NCBI GenBank assembly: GCA_900542325.1
Contig: UQMY01000027.1
Coordinates: 1-35,264, forward strand
Source of the DNA: an uncultured Collinsella sp.
Lineage (GTDB): Bacteria > Actinomycetota > Coriobacteriia > Coriobacteriales > Coriobacteriaceae
Length of the DNA stretch: 35,264 nt
Direction: 5' to 3'
A model generated the notes under the pieces. The model was not told the DNA's origin. It was given only the letters and a program-made list of their open reading frames with translations, and did no database searches. Below, one piece after another: positions 18,987 to 28,129 of this stretch. The position numbers were made by a program, and so were the translations under genes. Every line of letters starts with the position of its first letter. Position 1 is the first letter of the stretch.

Positions 18987-19680
18987 CTAAGCCCGTAACG
19001 TAGATGTGCAAACTTCCGAAACGCCTTGCGCGGCATAGTGCGTATAAACTTCGTCAACCGCCTCAGAAATATCTGAGTATCGCGCCGGGTCAAAAGCATA
19101 CGATGTCGCAGCTATACCCTGCACCCATTCGGAACGCGGATTAATTGAATAGCCACACAGCATCATCATACATGCATCTAGACCTGATTTCCCAAGTATC
19201 CGACGTATTGATGAGAGCATCGCGGGTCGCCCCCGCACCATCGTCGTCACCCCTATTAGCAGTATTTACCGTTTTTCTCTAAATGCGTATCGCCACCCTT
19301 AAGAATACGAAGTGTTTTATCCAGACCCGATTGTCCTCCATCTCAAACGAAGGGATAAGGAATCTCATCCGGAATCGGCAGTAACGGAGGATTCACAACG
19401 ACAAGCGAAAAACATGAGTCATCTCTCAGAGGGGAGTAAAGGCTCCCCTCAAGCACCCTAGTTTCGTCATCCAAAGAGTTGATGGCAGTGTTTTTCTTAC
19501 AAAGGTCGACAACAAAAGGGTTGATTTCTACAGATGTTACATCCATGCCACAGTTGGTAAGTATCAGGCCCTGTATTCTGGGGCCAGAACACAAATCGAG
19601 AGCCTTCCGTGCGCTCTGCGGTGTAAGGCGCCAATCTCAGCAAATCTGTCCCACAATACTGCGCTGAAGAACAACACGGA
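18987..19680 (-). pseudogene. Decayed class I SAM-dependent methyltransferase
   Basis: Three minus-strand pieces in different frames read as one protein. About 19590-19640 gives a degraded SAM-binding loop (RKALDLCSGPRIQGL, where G-x-G is expected). 19343-19594 continues DVTSVEINPFVVDLCKKN and the catalytic-type VVVNPPLLPIPDEIPYPF motif. After a frame break, 18987-19250 supplies a C-terminal piece (LSSIRRILGKSGLDACMMML... to CTSTLRA). The NPPY-type motif (here NPPL) belongs to the HemK-like/N-methyltransferase group. Frame breaks and a missing N-terminus make an active enzyme unlikely. Codon use at the 3' end is richer in GC than the RiPP genes. Confidence 0.6.
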
Positions 19681-19904
19681 ACCCCTGAGCCAAACTCCCC
19701 TATACCTTATTAAGGCTAAGACAGGCAAGTTCACGCACCCGGCATATTCCAGAATAACATCCTATTGTTTTAGATGCTCTACAAGCATGAACAGCCGCGA
19801 ATCGGAAAGATCTTCTAGTTTCGCCCCGACTGACCGCCAAGGGCCAAAATGGCCTCTCCATCCCCAGGCGACCGGCTCTGGCGCGCCGAGGAGTGTCCCC
19901 AAGT

Positions 19905-19937
19905 GCCGGCAGAAAAGGAACGTCCTTAACTGCCGGC
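19905..19937 (-). terminator. Nested hairpin behind the FHA gene
   Basis: GCCGGCAG (19905-19912) pairs with CTGCCGGC (19930-19937), with an inner AAGGA/TCCTT pairing. It sits immediately after, and touches, the FHA stop codon. It probably ends the kinase-FHA operon. The truncated FHA copy also has an inverted repeat directly behind its stop, but of different sequence. Confidence 0.6.
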
Positions 19938-20875
19938 TAGAGGGCACCGAAGAGGATGGCATAGGTAGTGGATTCGCCGAGCTTGAGCTCGTCGCCGGGA
20001 TTGAGCTGGGCGGAACGGCCGGGCTCGACCTGAATGCAAACGCGCGTGGCCCCGTTTACCACCACGGTTCCGTTGGTGGACGACAAGTCCTCGACGTGCC
20101 AGATATTTTGAGCATCGCACCAGATATGGGCATGGCGGGCCGAGACATCGTCGCCGACGTCGGTAATATCGCCCTCACCAGTGGCCAGCGCGCCAATCTC
20201 AACACCCTGCTCACTCGGCTGAATCCAGCGCGGGGCGCTCACGACAAAACTGTTTTGCACGCGCAGCAAGCCCAAAGGGTGCGCCGGGGCGGGTTCGCGT
20301 TCGCCCGCAGTCAGCGACATGCCAAGCGAACGCGGCGTGGATGTGCCTCCGCCGCAGGTCGCGTTCGCGTAGTCGATGGCATAGTTCACCGAGGACCGCA
20401 CATCCGCCGAACAACCGACGGCGACAAACAGCACCAGCACGACCTCGGCGCGCTCGGCGGGCATGAGTTCCGCCGCCTGGGACAGGCGATCGAGCGCGTT
20501 GCGATAGAGATTCGTGTCCTGGTGGCACTCTTCGAGCGCGCGTACCATCGGTTCACCTGCAGGACCGCACACCATATTGATTACAGCCGTGGAGTCCATG
20601 GGATTGCGCTGGCGCAGGGCCAGTTGCGACATAATACGCGCAGCCGAGGTACCGTATTCGGCAAAGTAGCGCTGCTGAAGCGTGCCGACCGGCGCGCGAA
20701 CGATAAAGCGGGAAACCCAAGAGCGATCGGCGGCTCGGCTCTGCGGGCTGCGGCCGTCGGCGAGCGGACGGGACGAAAGCACCAAGCCGCACAGCTCGAT
20801 ATGGCTCAGATGCGCTGCGCGCTTAAAGATGTCAAACATGGCCCCGCATGGGGTGAGCTCAACTTGAGATGCCAT
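19937..20875 (-). CDS. FHA-domain protein, partner of the Ser/Thr kinase
   Basis: A 312-aa soluble protein. The C-terminal part (about 205-312) is a forkhead-associated domain with VSARHAHIW and DLSSTNGTVVVNG, the loops that bind phosphothreonine. The N-terminal 190 residues are an unrecognised helical region (MASQVELTPCGAMFDIFKRA...) with several cysteines. The ATG at 20875 lies three bases ahead of the kinase stop in coding direction, with AAGGAGG inside the kinase gene end, so the two are tightly coupled. The FHA domain probably reads phosphorylation made by that kinase. A truncated close copy lies at 13267. Confidence 0.9.
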   Translation of the reverse strand: MASQVELTPCGAMFDIFKRAAHLSHIELCGLVLSSRPLADGRSPQSRAADRSWVSRFIVRAPVGTLQQRYFAEYGTSAARIMSQLALRQRNPMDSTAVINMVCGPAGEPMVRALEECHQDTNLYRNALDRLSQAAELMPAERAEVVLVLFVAVGCSADVRSSVNYAIDYANATCGGGTSTPRSLGMSLTAGEREPAPAHPLGLLRVQNSFVVSAPRWIQPSEQGVEIGALATGEGDITDVGDDVSARHAHIWCDAQNIWHVEDLSSTNGTVVVNGATRVCIQVEPGRSAQLNPGDELKLGESTTYAILFGAL

Positions 20876-20878
20876 GAC

Positions 20879-22723
20879 CTAGTCCTCCTTGGTCGTAGAA
20901 ATAGAATCGGACGATACTTCGACAGGTCCGCCAAAAGTACGGACAGCTGCGGCTCCACCGGCAAGCGGAGTCGCCATCTGGGCTTTTGTGCGTCGCGGTG
21001 CCGAAACGGGAAGTTCAAAGGCAAAGCCCATCGCAAGCAAAAACCACGTAAGCGTATAGGTTGCAACCAGAGCGGCAACAAGGCCGCCCATCACGGCGCG
21101 TTGGGAAAATACGCTACATGCAGCCACAACCAGCACCGGAACCTCGCAGGCAGAAAGCGCAAGCACACCCTGCAGGAAGCCCGAGCGCCGATCGCGCGCA
21201 AGTGCCCCCGCGGCAACGCCGGCTATGCCTGGCAGCGCCAACGCCAGTGCGGCAATAATACCCGGTAGCGACCCAGACCACACGAGCGATCCCAAAGTCG
21301 CCGTCACGCGAGCGCCCGACGCCAGCAGCGCGGCCGAAACCACGACCACAGCCCAAACCACGCCACAGACGACCGTCGCGCCGACCATCAGCGCGCGACG
21401 AACCGCGCGGCCAGACGCATCCATGGGGCACGGCGTGAGCGGCTCGCCGCGGAGCGAACGACCGACATTTTGCGCATAGTGGTCACAAAACGCCGAGAGC
21501 GCCGCCTCGACCGCCGCCGGCTCGGGACGATCTTTTTGATGGCTGGACAGACAGGCCATCACCACGTCGAACAGCTGGGCATCGACAAACGCCAGCGCAT
21601 CGCGTAGCTCCTCGGAATCCGGCTCAAGCCCCAGCTGCTGGGCCTGCTCGGCCGCAGCGAGCGCCACATCGGGCTCACGACGAAGCAGCTGAGTCAAATC
21701 GCAACCGGGCGCATGGGCACCAATGGGATAGTCGGGCAGCGTGTCCATCTTGAGACGGTAGGGGCTGGCGATGTCGCGCGTCTTTTTGCGCGAACCCGAG
21801 GTGCCCGAAGTGCTCGGCGCGGCTTCGTATGGCGCGGCGCCGGCAATGAGCTCGTAAACCGTGCTTGCTGCGGCATAGACGTCGATCGCCGGCGACATAC
21901 GCAAAGCGCGCAGGTCGGGAATATCGTCGGTGAGCATCTCGGGCGGGGCATAGGCAACCGTCGCGCGACGCAGCGTGGCATAGCGCTCCGTAAACGACGC
22001 CTTGCCGCCGGTACCGGCCACGGCCGACGCAGGCTCAAGCGCCAGCGACGAGCCAAAGTCGATCAGGCACAGGTCAAAGGTGCCCTCGGCAAGCTGCCGG
22101 TCAAGCGGTAGACGCGCCGTACGCACCATAATATTAGCGGGCGAGATATCGCGATGGACAAAGCCCTCGCCCACCAGGCTCATACGGCAGAGCAGATCGA
22201 ACAGGTCGCGACCCAGACGCGCCGCCACAAGCGGCGATAGGCGGCCGGCATCGTCCACGGCAAAGCGCGAGCGCAAGCGGGCGAGCGTCTCGCCCTCGAC
22301 CCATTCCATGACAATTGCAGGCACACCGTCGACCTCGCCCCAGCCATAGAGGCGGGGAAAGCCCTTAAGGCCCGAAAGGGCGCGATGGCATTCGTATTCC
22401 TCGCGAAACGCCGCTTTGAACTTGGCGACCAGCGCCTCATGGGCGGCGGCATCGTCAAACTCATCGCACGTTGGCAAGATGAGCTGCTTGAGTGCCACGG
22501 CCTCGCCTTGGGCGTTGACGGCACGCGTCACGCGGCCGATACCGCCACGGCGCATGGTGGCATCGTCGGCAAACAGTATCGTAAAACGACGCAGATAGGC
22601 AGGCAGTTCGTCCTGACCGAGCGCAATGGCCGGCTCAAACCCGTCGACACGCGCCAGGCGCAGGCCGACCATGGGATCGCGACCGAGCGATTGTGGTGTG
22701 GTGGATGCAAGATCGGTCATCAT
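20879..22723 (-). CDS. Membrane-anchored Ser/Thr protein kinase (PknB-like)
   Basis: A 614-aa protein. The N-terminal kinase domain shows a glycine-rich loop (RRGGIGRVTRAV), the lysine strand VALKQL (near 75), HRDISPANIM (near 189), DFGSS (near 223) and YAPPEM (APE-like). The HRD loop reads HRDISPAN where many relatives have HRDLKPEN. A cytosolic linker then leads to four hydrophobic helices (about 440-590), so the kinase is membrane-bound with no visible PASTA domains. The start MM overlaps the stop of the preceding gene (ATGA), and the FHA gene follows without a gap. Target proteins are not evident. Confidence 0.93.
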   Translation of the reverse strand: MMTDLASTTPQSLGRDPMVGLRLARVDGFEPAIALGQDELPAYLRRFTILFADDATMRRGGIGRVTRAVNAQGEAVALKQLILPTCDEFDDAAAHEALVAKFKAAFREEYECHRALSGLKGFPRLYGWGEVDGVPAIVMEWVEGETLARLRSRFAVDDAGRLSPLVAARLGRDLFDLLCRMSLVGEGFVHRDISPANIMVRTARLPLDRQLAEGTFDLCLIDFGSSLALEPASAVAGTGGKASFTERYATLRRATVAYAPPEMLTDDIPDLRALRMSPAIDVYAAASTVYELIAGAAPYEAAPSTSGTSGSRKKTRDIASPYRLKMDTLPDYPIGAHAPGCDLTQLLRREPDVALAAAEQAQQLGLEPDSEELRDALAFVDAQLFDVVMACLSSHQKDRPEPAAVEAALSAFCDHYAQNVGRSLRGEPLTPCPMDASGRAVRRALMVGATVVCGVVWAVVVVSAALLASGARVTATLGSLVWSGSLPGIIAALALALPGIAGVAAGALARDRRSGFLQGVLALSACEVPVLVVAACSVFSQRAVMGGLVAALVATYTLTWFLLAMGFAFELPVSAPRRTKAQMATPLAGGAAAVRTFGGPVEVSSDSISTTKED

Positions 22724-23625
22724 AGGGCAAGCGCCGCCACGTTATTGTTGAAGTTACCGAGCGCGACGTCATCATCGCCGTAATGGCCGACCCATTGACA
22801 TAGGTTGGTGTAACAGCCCCACAGATTGGCATACTGCTGATACCACTTTGACCGGGGCGAGAATGTCTGACGACCGAACTCGGCTCGAATGACAAACATC
22901 TCCCCGACCAGGCTGTCGCACGGCCTGGGATCTCCCGTAGAGTTATAGGTCGAGACCACGTCATTGGCACGAGAAACATAGCCGTCGAGCATGTTGTACT
23001 TGGTCACAAGCCAGCTGTGAATGCTCTCTTCCTCAGCAGCGGAAAGGCCACCGGAGTTTGCATCGTTGTCAGTGTTGCCGCCCGTCGAGCCGCCGTTTCC
23101 AGACCCTCCGGCAGAGGAACCCGACCCAGAGCCACCGCCCGAACTCGACGAATCCGAGCCGGAGCCAGAAGTATCCGAGCTACCGGGCTTTCCGGACTGC
23201 TGGGCGTCCTGCTCCTTCTGCTGCTCGACCTTATTCACCGTTGCCGCCACGCTATTGTTGGACAACCGATCGATGATCTTGGTGTTGGTGAGCACGATGG
23301 TTTTGCCATTGGCAAGCGTGACTTCGTTGTCCGGGGCCTCGGCGCCGTCCGCGTCGCCGGTGCCAAACACAATATGCGCGACCACACTTGCCCAAGCATA
23401 TCCAGTCGTGGTCCCCAGGTCACTTTTGACCTCATGCCCCACGCGCGGTTCGCGTGCGGCATGTGCCTGCATCATGGACGGCACGGTCATGCCATAGGCA
23501 GAAACGCCAGCTATGACCAGCACCAGCGAGCAAGACAGCAGTGCGTACGCCCGCGGCGCCAAGCCCAGTCGGCGTCGCATGCGCACCGCGGCGCCGCGCT
23601 TTGTCTGAGTGCCACCGGGCCGCAT
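22720..23625 (-). CDS. One-helix surface protein with Ser/Gly linker
   Basis: A 301-aa protein. After a basic N-terminus (RPGGTQTKRGAAVRMRRRLG) comes one hydrophobic helix (about 25-45, AYALLSCSLVLVIAGVSAYG), an outside domain with VTLANGKTIVLTNTKIID, a long Ser/Gly/Asp low-complexity linker (about 145-185) and a C-terminal Cys/Trp-containing domain (WYQQYANLWGCYTNLCQWVG). The family is not recognised. The start at 23625 is chosen for its GGAGGAG site; the frame is open to 23718. The last codons overlap the kinase start, so it is probably the sensor or anchored partner of the kinase-FHA pair. Confidence 0.75.
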   Translation of the reverse strand: MRPGGTQTKRGAAVRMRRRLGLAPRAYALLSCSLVLVIAGVSAYGMTVPSMMQAHAAREPRVGHEVKSDLGTTTGYAWASVVAHIVFGTGDADGAEAPDNEVTLANGKTIVLTNTKIIDRLSNNSVAATVNKVEQQKEQDAQQSGKPGSSDTSGSGSDSSSSGGGSGSGSSAGGSGNGGSTGGNTDNDANSGGLSAAEEESIHSWLVTKYNMLDGYVSRANDVVSTYNSTGDPRPCDSLVGEMFVIRAEFGRQTFSPRSKWYQQYANLWGCYTNLCQWVGHYGDDDVALGNFNNNVAALAL

Positions 23626-23803
23626 GCGTTCTCCTCCAACAAAAACACGCCGCTCGGGAGCGGCGCATTCATTCGAATCCATATTTGAGTGTATCAGCGA
23701 ACCCAAAAGGTTGCGCAACGAATGGGCAAATTAAGGATGCGAGTGGAAGCATCCATGCGATAAGCGGATACAAAGCATCTTTGTTGCACAACAAACTTAC
23801 AGT

Positions 23804-23833
23804 CGCACGGGGAAATTATGGCTACCCCGTGCG
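23804..23833. terminator. Hairpin behind recR
   Basis: CGCACGGGG (23804-23812) pairs with CCCCGTGCG (23825-23833). It lies about 38 bases behind the recR stop in the reading direction. No clear T tract, so termination is only probable. Confidence 0.45.
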
Positions 23834-23870
23834 TCGCGATGAAGACATACGGCAGGAGCAGGCTCGCCAC

Positions 23871-24467
23871 CTAAATCGTGCGACGGGCCTCGATGGCGCG
23901 CCCAAGCGTAAGCTCGTCGGCATACTCCAGGTCGCCGCCCACGGGAAGGCCGCTCGCCAGACGCGATACCTCAACGCCCAGCGGCTTGATAGTGCGGGCC
24001 AGGTAGCTCGCCGTGGTCTCGCCCTCGATATTGGGGTTGGTGGCGATGATGACCTCGTGGATGTCCTCGTGGCCCAAGCGTGCCAGCAGCTCACGAATGT
24101 GCAACTGCTCGGGACCAATCTTGTCCATGGGACTGATCACGCCGCCCAATACGTGGTAGAGACCGTGGTAGCTGCCCGTGCGCTCAATCGCCTGGACATC
24201 GCGCGGCTCGCCCACCACGCAAATGCGAGTGGTATCGCGCATCGAATCCTGGCAGATGGAGCACTCGTCGGCCGTGGCGTAGTTAAAGCAGCGGCTGCAA
24301 AAGTGAACCTCCTGCTTAACCTCCAGGATAGCCTCGGCCAGGCGGCGCGCCTCCTCGGCATCGGCCTCGAGCAGGTAATAGGCGATGCGCTGGGCCGACT
24401 TGGGACCAATGCCCGGCAGACGGCCCAGCTCATCGAGCAATTTTTGCAGACTATGGTTGGCACTCAT
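23871..24467 (-). CDS. recR: Recombination mediator RecR
   Basis: A 198-aa protein of normal length. It has an N-terminal helix-hairpin-helix (LPGIGPKSAQRIA, 17-29), a zinc site C57-x2-C60...C69-x2-C72 (CSRCFNYATADECSIC) and a Toprim domain (about 80-175, starting RICVVGEP). With RecO and RecF it loads RecA at gaps. The ATG at 24467 is used because the protein then starts SANHSLQKLLDEL as relatives do; the longer frame to 24554 runs into ybaB. It is 13 bases behind ybaB, the usual pairing. Confidence 0.97.
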   Translation of the reverse strand: MSANHSLQKLLDELGRLPGIGPKSAQRIAYYLLEADAEEARRLAEAILEVKQEVHFCSRCFNYATADECSICQDSMRDTTRICVVGEPRDVQAIERTGSYHGLYHVLGGVISPMDKIGPEQLHIRELLARLGHEDIHEVIIATNPNIEGETTASYLARTIKPLGVEVSRLASGLPVGGDLEYADELTLGRAIEARRTI

Positions 24468-24480
24468 ATATATGCGTGTC

Positions 24481-24801
24481 TTAGAACGGCATGCCCGGGA
24501 TGTTGAGGCCGCCGGTGATGGCGCCCATCTGCTTGTTGGCGAGCTCGTTGACACCGCGGACGGCCTCGTTGACGGCAGCCATGATCATGTCCTGCAGCAT
24601 ATCGACGTCCTCGGGATCGAGGGCATCGGGGTCGATGGTGAGGTTGACGAGCTCCATCTCGCCGTTAACGGTCACCTTGACCATGCCGCCGCCGGCAGAG
24701 GCGTCGACGGTCTGGGACTTAAGGTTTTCCTGCGCGGCGGCAAGCTGCTCCTGCATCTTGCGAGCCTGCTTCATCATTTGCTGCATGTTCATACCGGCCA
24801 T
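24481..24801 (-). CDS. ybaB: YbaB/EbfC nucleoid-associated protein
   Basis: A 106-aa protein with the family opening (NMQQMMKQARKMQEQLAAAQ), the central VKVTVNGEMELVNLTIDP strands and the helical LQDMIMAAVNEAV segment. The family forms tweezer-shaped dimers that bind DNA. It sits directly before recR, the standard dnaX-ybaB-recR order, although here 844 bases containing an opposite-strand gene separate it from dnaX. Confidence 0.95.
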   Translation of the reverse strand: MAGMNMQQMMKQARKMQEQLAAAQENLKSQTVDASAGGGMVKVTVNGEMELVNLTIDPDALDPEDVDMLQDMIMAAVNEAVRGVNELANKQMGAITGGLNIPGMPF

Positions 24802-25150
24802 GATGGCTCCTTTACGTGCGGCCGCGCGACAAGCTGCAAGGGCAGCCGGAGCGCGACGGGACTTTCAAACTCAAAAATCGTACCACGGCGCGGGGCAAGC
24901 AAGCGGGGCGGACACGCTACCTCAGTCGATATACATGTCCTTGAGCGTGACGCACGCCCAAGATTATGCAAGGTCGAATTATGCAAGGTTGCATAATTAT
25001 CTCAAGCTACATCTAGCAGAGCTGGAACCAGGCAGTTTATGCGTAGGGCTACAAGGCTACATGGCAAAATGCCGAGCCGCTGCTCGAGGCGGCACGCATG
25101 GCGGCTGGGTATAATTTGATTGTCATAGATGACGATTTGGAGGTGCCCTC
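24802..25150. other. Intergenic region with a strong palindrome
   Basis: Holds the ybaB promoter (leftward) and that of the 25151 gene (rightward). A 22-bp palindrome, AATTATGCAA-GG-TTGCATAATT, lies at 24977-24998, with an extra half-site ATTATGCAAGG at 24963-24973, an operator-like arrangement. GGTATAATTTG near 25110 looks like the -10 of the rightward gene. A 59-codon rightward frame from 24935 crosses the palindrome but has no coding character that I trust. Confidence 0.6.
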
Positions 25151-25624
25151 GTGAATGTCCCAGCCGTACTCCAAAACATCCGCTCAAAACACCCCGTTGC
25201 ATATGTGGTTCTCTATCTCTTTGTCGTCTGGGTATTACTGGTTATCATCACCCATGCCATAGCTTTTGGAGCAGAACTGCTGATAGCCAGCTCGGACCAG
25301 CCCGTCGTCAAATGGGAGACGACCGATGAATGCACCGACGGAACCCGAACCATTTACTACAACAGCCCGTCCCTCTACCAAGAGTTCAAGGTCAAGATAA
25401 AGGACTCCAAGATTGTCGATGCCGAACTGGGCTCTTTATTTACAATCGGAGCAACCGTCAACGCCGAGCAAGTCGAGTACACGGACAGCCATGCGACGTA
25501 TCGTATCGACCTCAGCATCCTAGGCCGACCGTCACGCGCCTGTCTGCTCGAATGCGATATACGCGGCACCACGTTGCACATGTCCGAAATACAGATGCGC
25601 CCGGGCAAGGGGTTCTCTTCTTGA
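25151..25624 (+). CDS. Small membrane-anchored protein of unknown function
   Basis: A 157-aa protein beginning with GTG behind GGAGGTG. One hydrophobic helix (about 18-43, AYVVLYLFVVWVLLVIITHA) is followed by a beta-rich outside domain of about 110 residues with two cysteine pairs and no recognised family (KIKDSKIVDAELGSLFTIGA). It is transcribed against, and inserted between, dnaX and ybaB, whose neighbourhood is otherwise conserved. It may be under the palindrome at 24977-24998. Confidence 0.75.
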   Translation: MNVPAVLQNIRSKHPVAYVVLYLFVVWVLLVIITHAIAFGAELLIASSDQPVVKWETTDECTDGTRTIYYNSPSLYQEFKVKIKDSKIVDAELGSLFTIGATVNAEQVEYTDSHATYRIDLSILGRPSRACLLECDIRGTTLHMSEIQMRPGKGFSS

Positions 25625-25645
25625 GCAGTATACCCGCCTGTACAG

Positions 25646-28129
25646 CTACTCCACCGGTTTGAAGATGGTGGACTGACCGAAGACGCTGCGGATGAGGGCT
25701 TTGGCCTCGTCCTCGGTCTGCGGGATGCATGGGGCTGCGCCCTGATGGCCGAAGGGACTGCCCGCGCCGGGGTTGGACTCCCAGGGAGCTGCAGGAGCGT
25801 CCTCCTCTTTGGGGGCAGTTGCAGCGGGCTTGGGCGCGGGCGTCGCACCCGGCACGTCGAACGGAGGCAGATCGTCCCCGCTCACATCGCCTGCAAAGCC
25901 GCCGACCATGGCGTCATCGTAGGGCACCTGCTCGGATTCCCACGGTGCAGACTGCGCAGACGGCTGAGCCTTGGGAGCGGACGCGCGCTCGGGCGCTCGG
26001 GGCGCGGGCTCGGTCGGGAGCTTGCCCGTGGCAGGAGCGCCAGCGGGGTTGTCGGAGCGCAGCCAGGGGGCTTTGCCCAGGTCGGATGACTTGGGCGCAG
26101 GCGCGGCGGCGGGCTTAGGCCCGGGGACCGGAGAAGCCGGTTTGGGCGCAACGGGTTCAGGCGCCGACGGGGTCGGTGCCATCACCGGCGTCGCTTGCTG
26201 CTGTGGAGCGCTGGCGCTCGAGGATACAGGGGCCGCCGAGGACACGGGTTGCGGGTCCGCAGATACCGCAGCCCGTGCAGATGGAGAATGCTCCTCATGT
26301 TGAGGAGCCGGCGTGCCACCCCCATCCAGGACATAGTCGACGGTACGACGACCGAAGACCGCACTGACTGTCGGCAGGACCACCGACTGCGTGTCGGCGC
26401 GTCCGAGCATCTTGATGGCAAAGGTCGAGCCCGCGGGGAACGAGACCGTGAGCTTGGAGCCGTCGTCGGCCGTGGCGCGAGCGTTGAGCAAAAGCCCTGC
26501 GTAGGAAGCCTGACGCGCCTTGACACGCTCGACAACCTCGGCCCATTTGCGCTGCAGCTCTCCGGCATCATCGACCGCGGGCGTCTCGGCAGTACCGGCG
26601 GCGGCAACCTGGGCGGCATTGTTGGACTGGGGCTTAGGTGCCGGAGCGGTGGCAGGCGCGGGGGCAGCAACGGGCTGAGGCGTCGGAGTTGGCGCAGGCT
26701 GAGGTGCAGGCGCTGCAGGCTTGGAAGCTGACACGGACGCAGAACGGGACGCAGGCTGGGCAGCCGGAACAGCAGCACCACGGTCCCAAGGCATACCGCC
26801 CTGGCGCGCGGACGTAGCAGCGGGGGCAGCGGATGCCGCCGGAGCGGCAGCACGAGCGCCCGAAATGAGCGTCGGCTGTTGGGCAGCAGCGGGTACGGAT
26901 GCTGCAGGCGCGGCGGCCTGAGCAGCAGCCACGCTCGCCGGCACGGCGCCGTTGGCAACCATGGCCTCCAAGCGAGCCACGCGCTCGGCCAATGCCTCAA
27001 TCGTTAAATCAGCCTCGGGACGTGCCAGACGCGTACAGGCAATCTCGAGCACCAGGCGCACGTCGCTCGCGCCCCTCATCTCCAGTGCGGCATCGTCGAG
27101 CACCGTCAGCACGCGGGCCAGGCGGTCGGCAGGATGCTCGCCAAAGGCAGCGGCCTCGGCAGCAAGCGCCTCGGCCTGCTCGGAGCCGCCCTCAAACAGC
27201 TCGGCACGGGCACCGGCAACGCAGGCAACGTACACGTCACGCACATGCGCTACCAGGTCGCGCGTCAGCTCCAGCAGGTCGTTTCCTTCCTCGACCTGCG
27301 CACGGATCAGTCCATAGAGCTCGGCAACATCGCGATCGGCAATGGCGCGGGAAAACTCGCCCAGAATCTGGTCCGAAACCTCGCCTAAAAGCGAGCGGGC
27401 ATCGTCCGCATGCACAGAACCGTTGCCAAAAACGCTCAGCTGCTCCAGCGTGGAGAGCGCGTCGCGCATGCCGCCCTTGGCATGGCGCGCCACGATGGCG
27501 AGCGCCTCGTCGTCGTAATCGAAGCCCTCCTGCTCGCACACGTATGCCAGGCGACGCTCGATATCCTCGTTGCCGATGCGGCGGAAATCGAAGCGCTGGC
27601 AGCGCGAGAGGATGGTCTCCAGAATCTTTTGCGGGTCGGTGGTGCACAGCACAAAGATCACGTGCGCCGGCGGCTCCTCGAGCGTCTTGAGCAGCGCGTT
27701 GAACGCCGCCGTCGTGAGCATGTGGACCTCGTCGATGATATAGATCTTGTACTTGCCGCGTACCGGGGCAAAGTTGACGGAGTTGATGATTTCCTCGCGC
27801 ACATTGTCCACGCCCGTGCGGGAGGCGGCATCGAGCTCGTAGACATCGGGGTGGTTACCCTCGGCAATGAGCTCGCACTCCTCGCAAGTACCGTCGGGCA
27901 TGCAGCCGCTTGCACCCTCGGCGCGCGCCGCCTCGGCATTGCGGCACAGCAGCGCCTTGGCCAGAATGCGCGCCATGGTGGTCTTGCCCGTGCCGCGCGG
28001 TCCGCAGAACAGGTAGGCGTGGGACAGGCGCCCCTCGGTGATGGCGTGCTCGAGCGTCGAGACGATATGCTGCTGGCCCACCACGGAGTCAAAGGTGAGC
28101 GGGCGATACTTTCGGTACAACGATTCCAT
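25646..28129 (-). CDS. dnaX: DNA polymerase III subunits gamma/tau
   Basis: An 827-aa clamp-loader ATPase. It shows Walker A GPRGTGKT (43-50), a zinc site with Cys62, Cys76, Cys82 and Cys85, Walker B IIDEVHML (131-138) and the sensor segment RCQRFDFRRI. Residues about 370-790 are a very long Ala/Pro-rich tail, richer than usual, with a small tau-type folded segment around 520-600. The ATG at 28129 follows GGGGGAG and gives the conserved start ESLYRKYRPLTFDSVVGQ; the longer frame to 28348 is rejected. No obvious slippery frameshift signal was found by eye. Confidence 0.97.
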   Translation of the reverse strand: MESLYRKYRPLTFDSVVGQQHIVSTLEHAITEGRLSHAYLFCGPRGTGKTTMARILAKALLCRNAEAARAEGASGCMPDGTCEECELIAEGNHPDVYELDAASRTGVDNVREEIINSVNFAPVRGKYKIYIIDEVHMLTTAAFNALLKTLEEPPAHVIFVLCTTDPQKILETILSRCQRFDFRRIGNEDIERRLAYVCEQEGFDYDDEALAIVARHAKGGMRDALSTLEQLSVFGNGSVHADDARSLLGEVSDQILGEFSRAIADRDVAELYGLIRAQVEEGNDLLELTRDLVAHVRDVYVACVAGARAELFEGGSEQAEALAAEAAAFGEHPADRLARVLTVLDDAALEMRGASDVRLVLEIACTRLARPEADLTIEALAERVARLEAMVANGAVPASVAAAQAAAPAASVPAAAQQPTLISGARAAAPAASAAPAATSARQGGMPWDRGAAVPAAQPASRSASVSASKPAAPAPQPAPTPTPQPVAAPAPATAPAPKPQSNNAAQVAAAGTAETPAVDDAGELQRKWAEVVERVKARQASYAGLLLNARATADDGSKLTVSFPAGSTFAIKMLGRADTQSVVLPTVSAVFGRRTVDYVLDGGGTPAPQHEEHSPSARAAVSADPQPVSSAAPVSSSASAPQQQATPVMAPTPSAPEPVAPKPASPVPGPKPAAAPAPKSSDLGKAPWLRSDNPAGAPATGKLPTEPAPRAPERASAPKAQPSAQSAPWESEQVPYDDAMVGGFAGDVSGDDLPPFDVPGATPAPKPAATAPKEEDAPAAPWESNPGAGSPFGHQGAAPCIPQTEDEAKALIRSVFGQSTIFKPVE

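Noticed and set aside
19787..21268. 493-codon frame opposite the FHA and kinase genes
   Set aside because: Shadow frame with basic low-complexity residues; both real genes lie on the other strand with motifs and ribosome sites.
24935..25114. 59-codon frame across the palindrome upstream of 25151
   Set aside because: No ribosome site and no recognisable protein; the palindrome explains its odd repeated residues.
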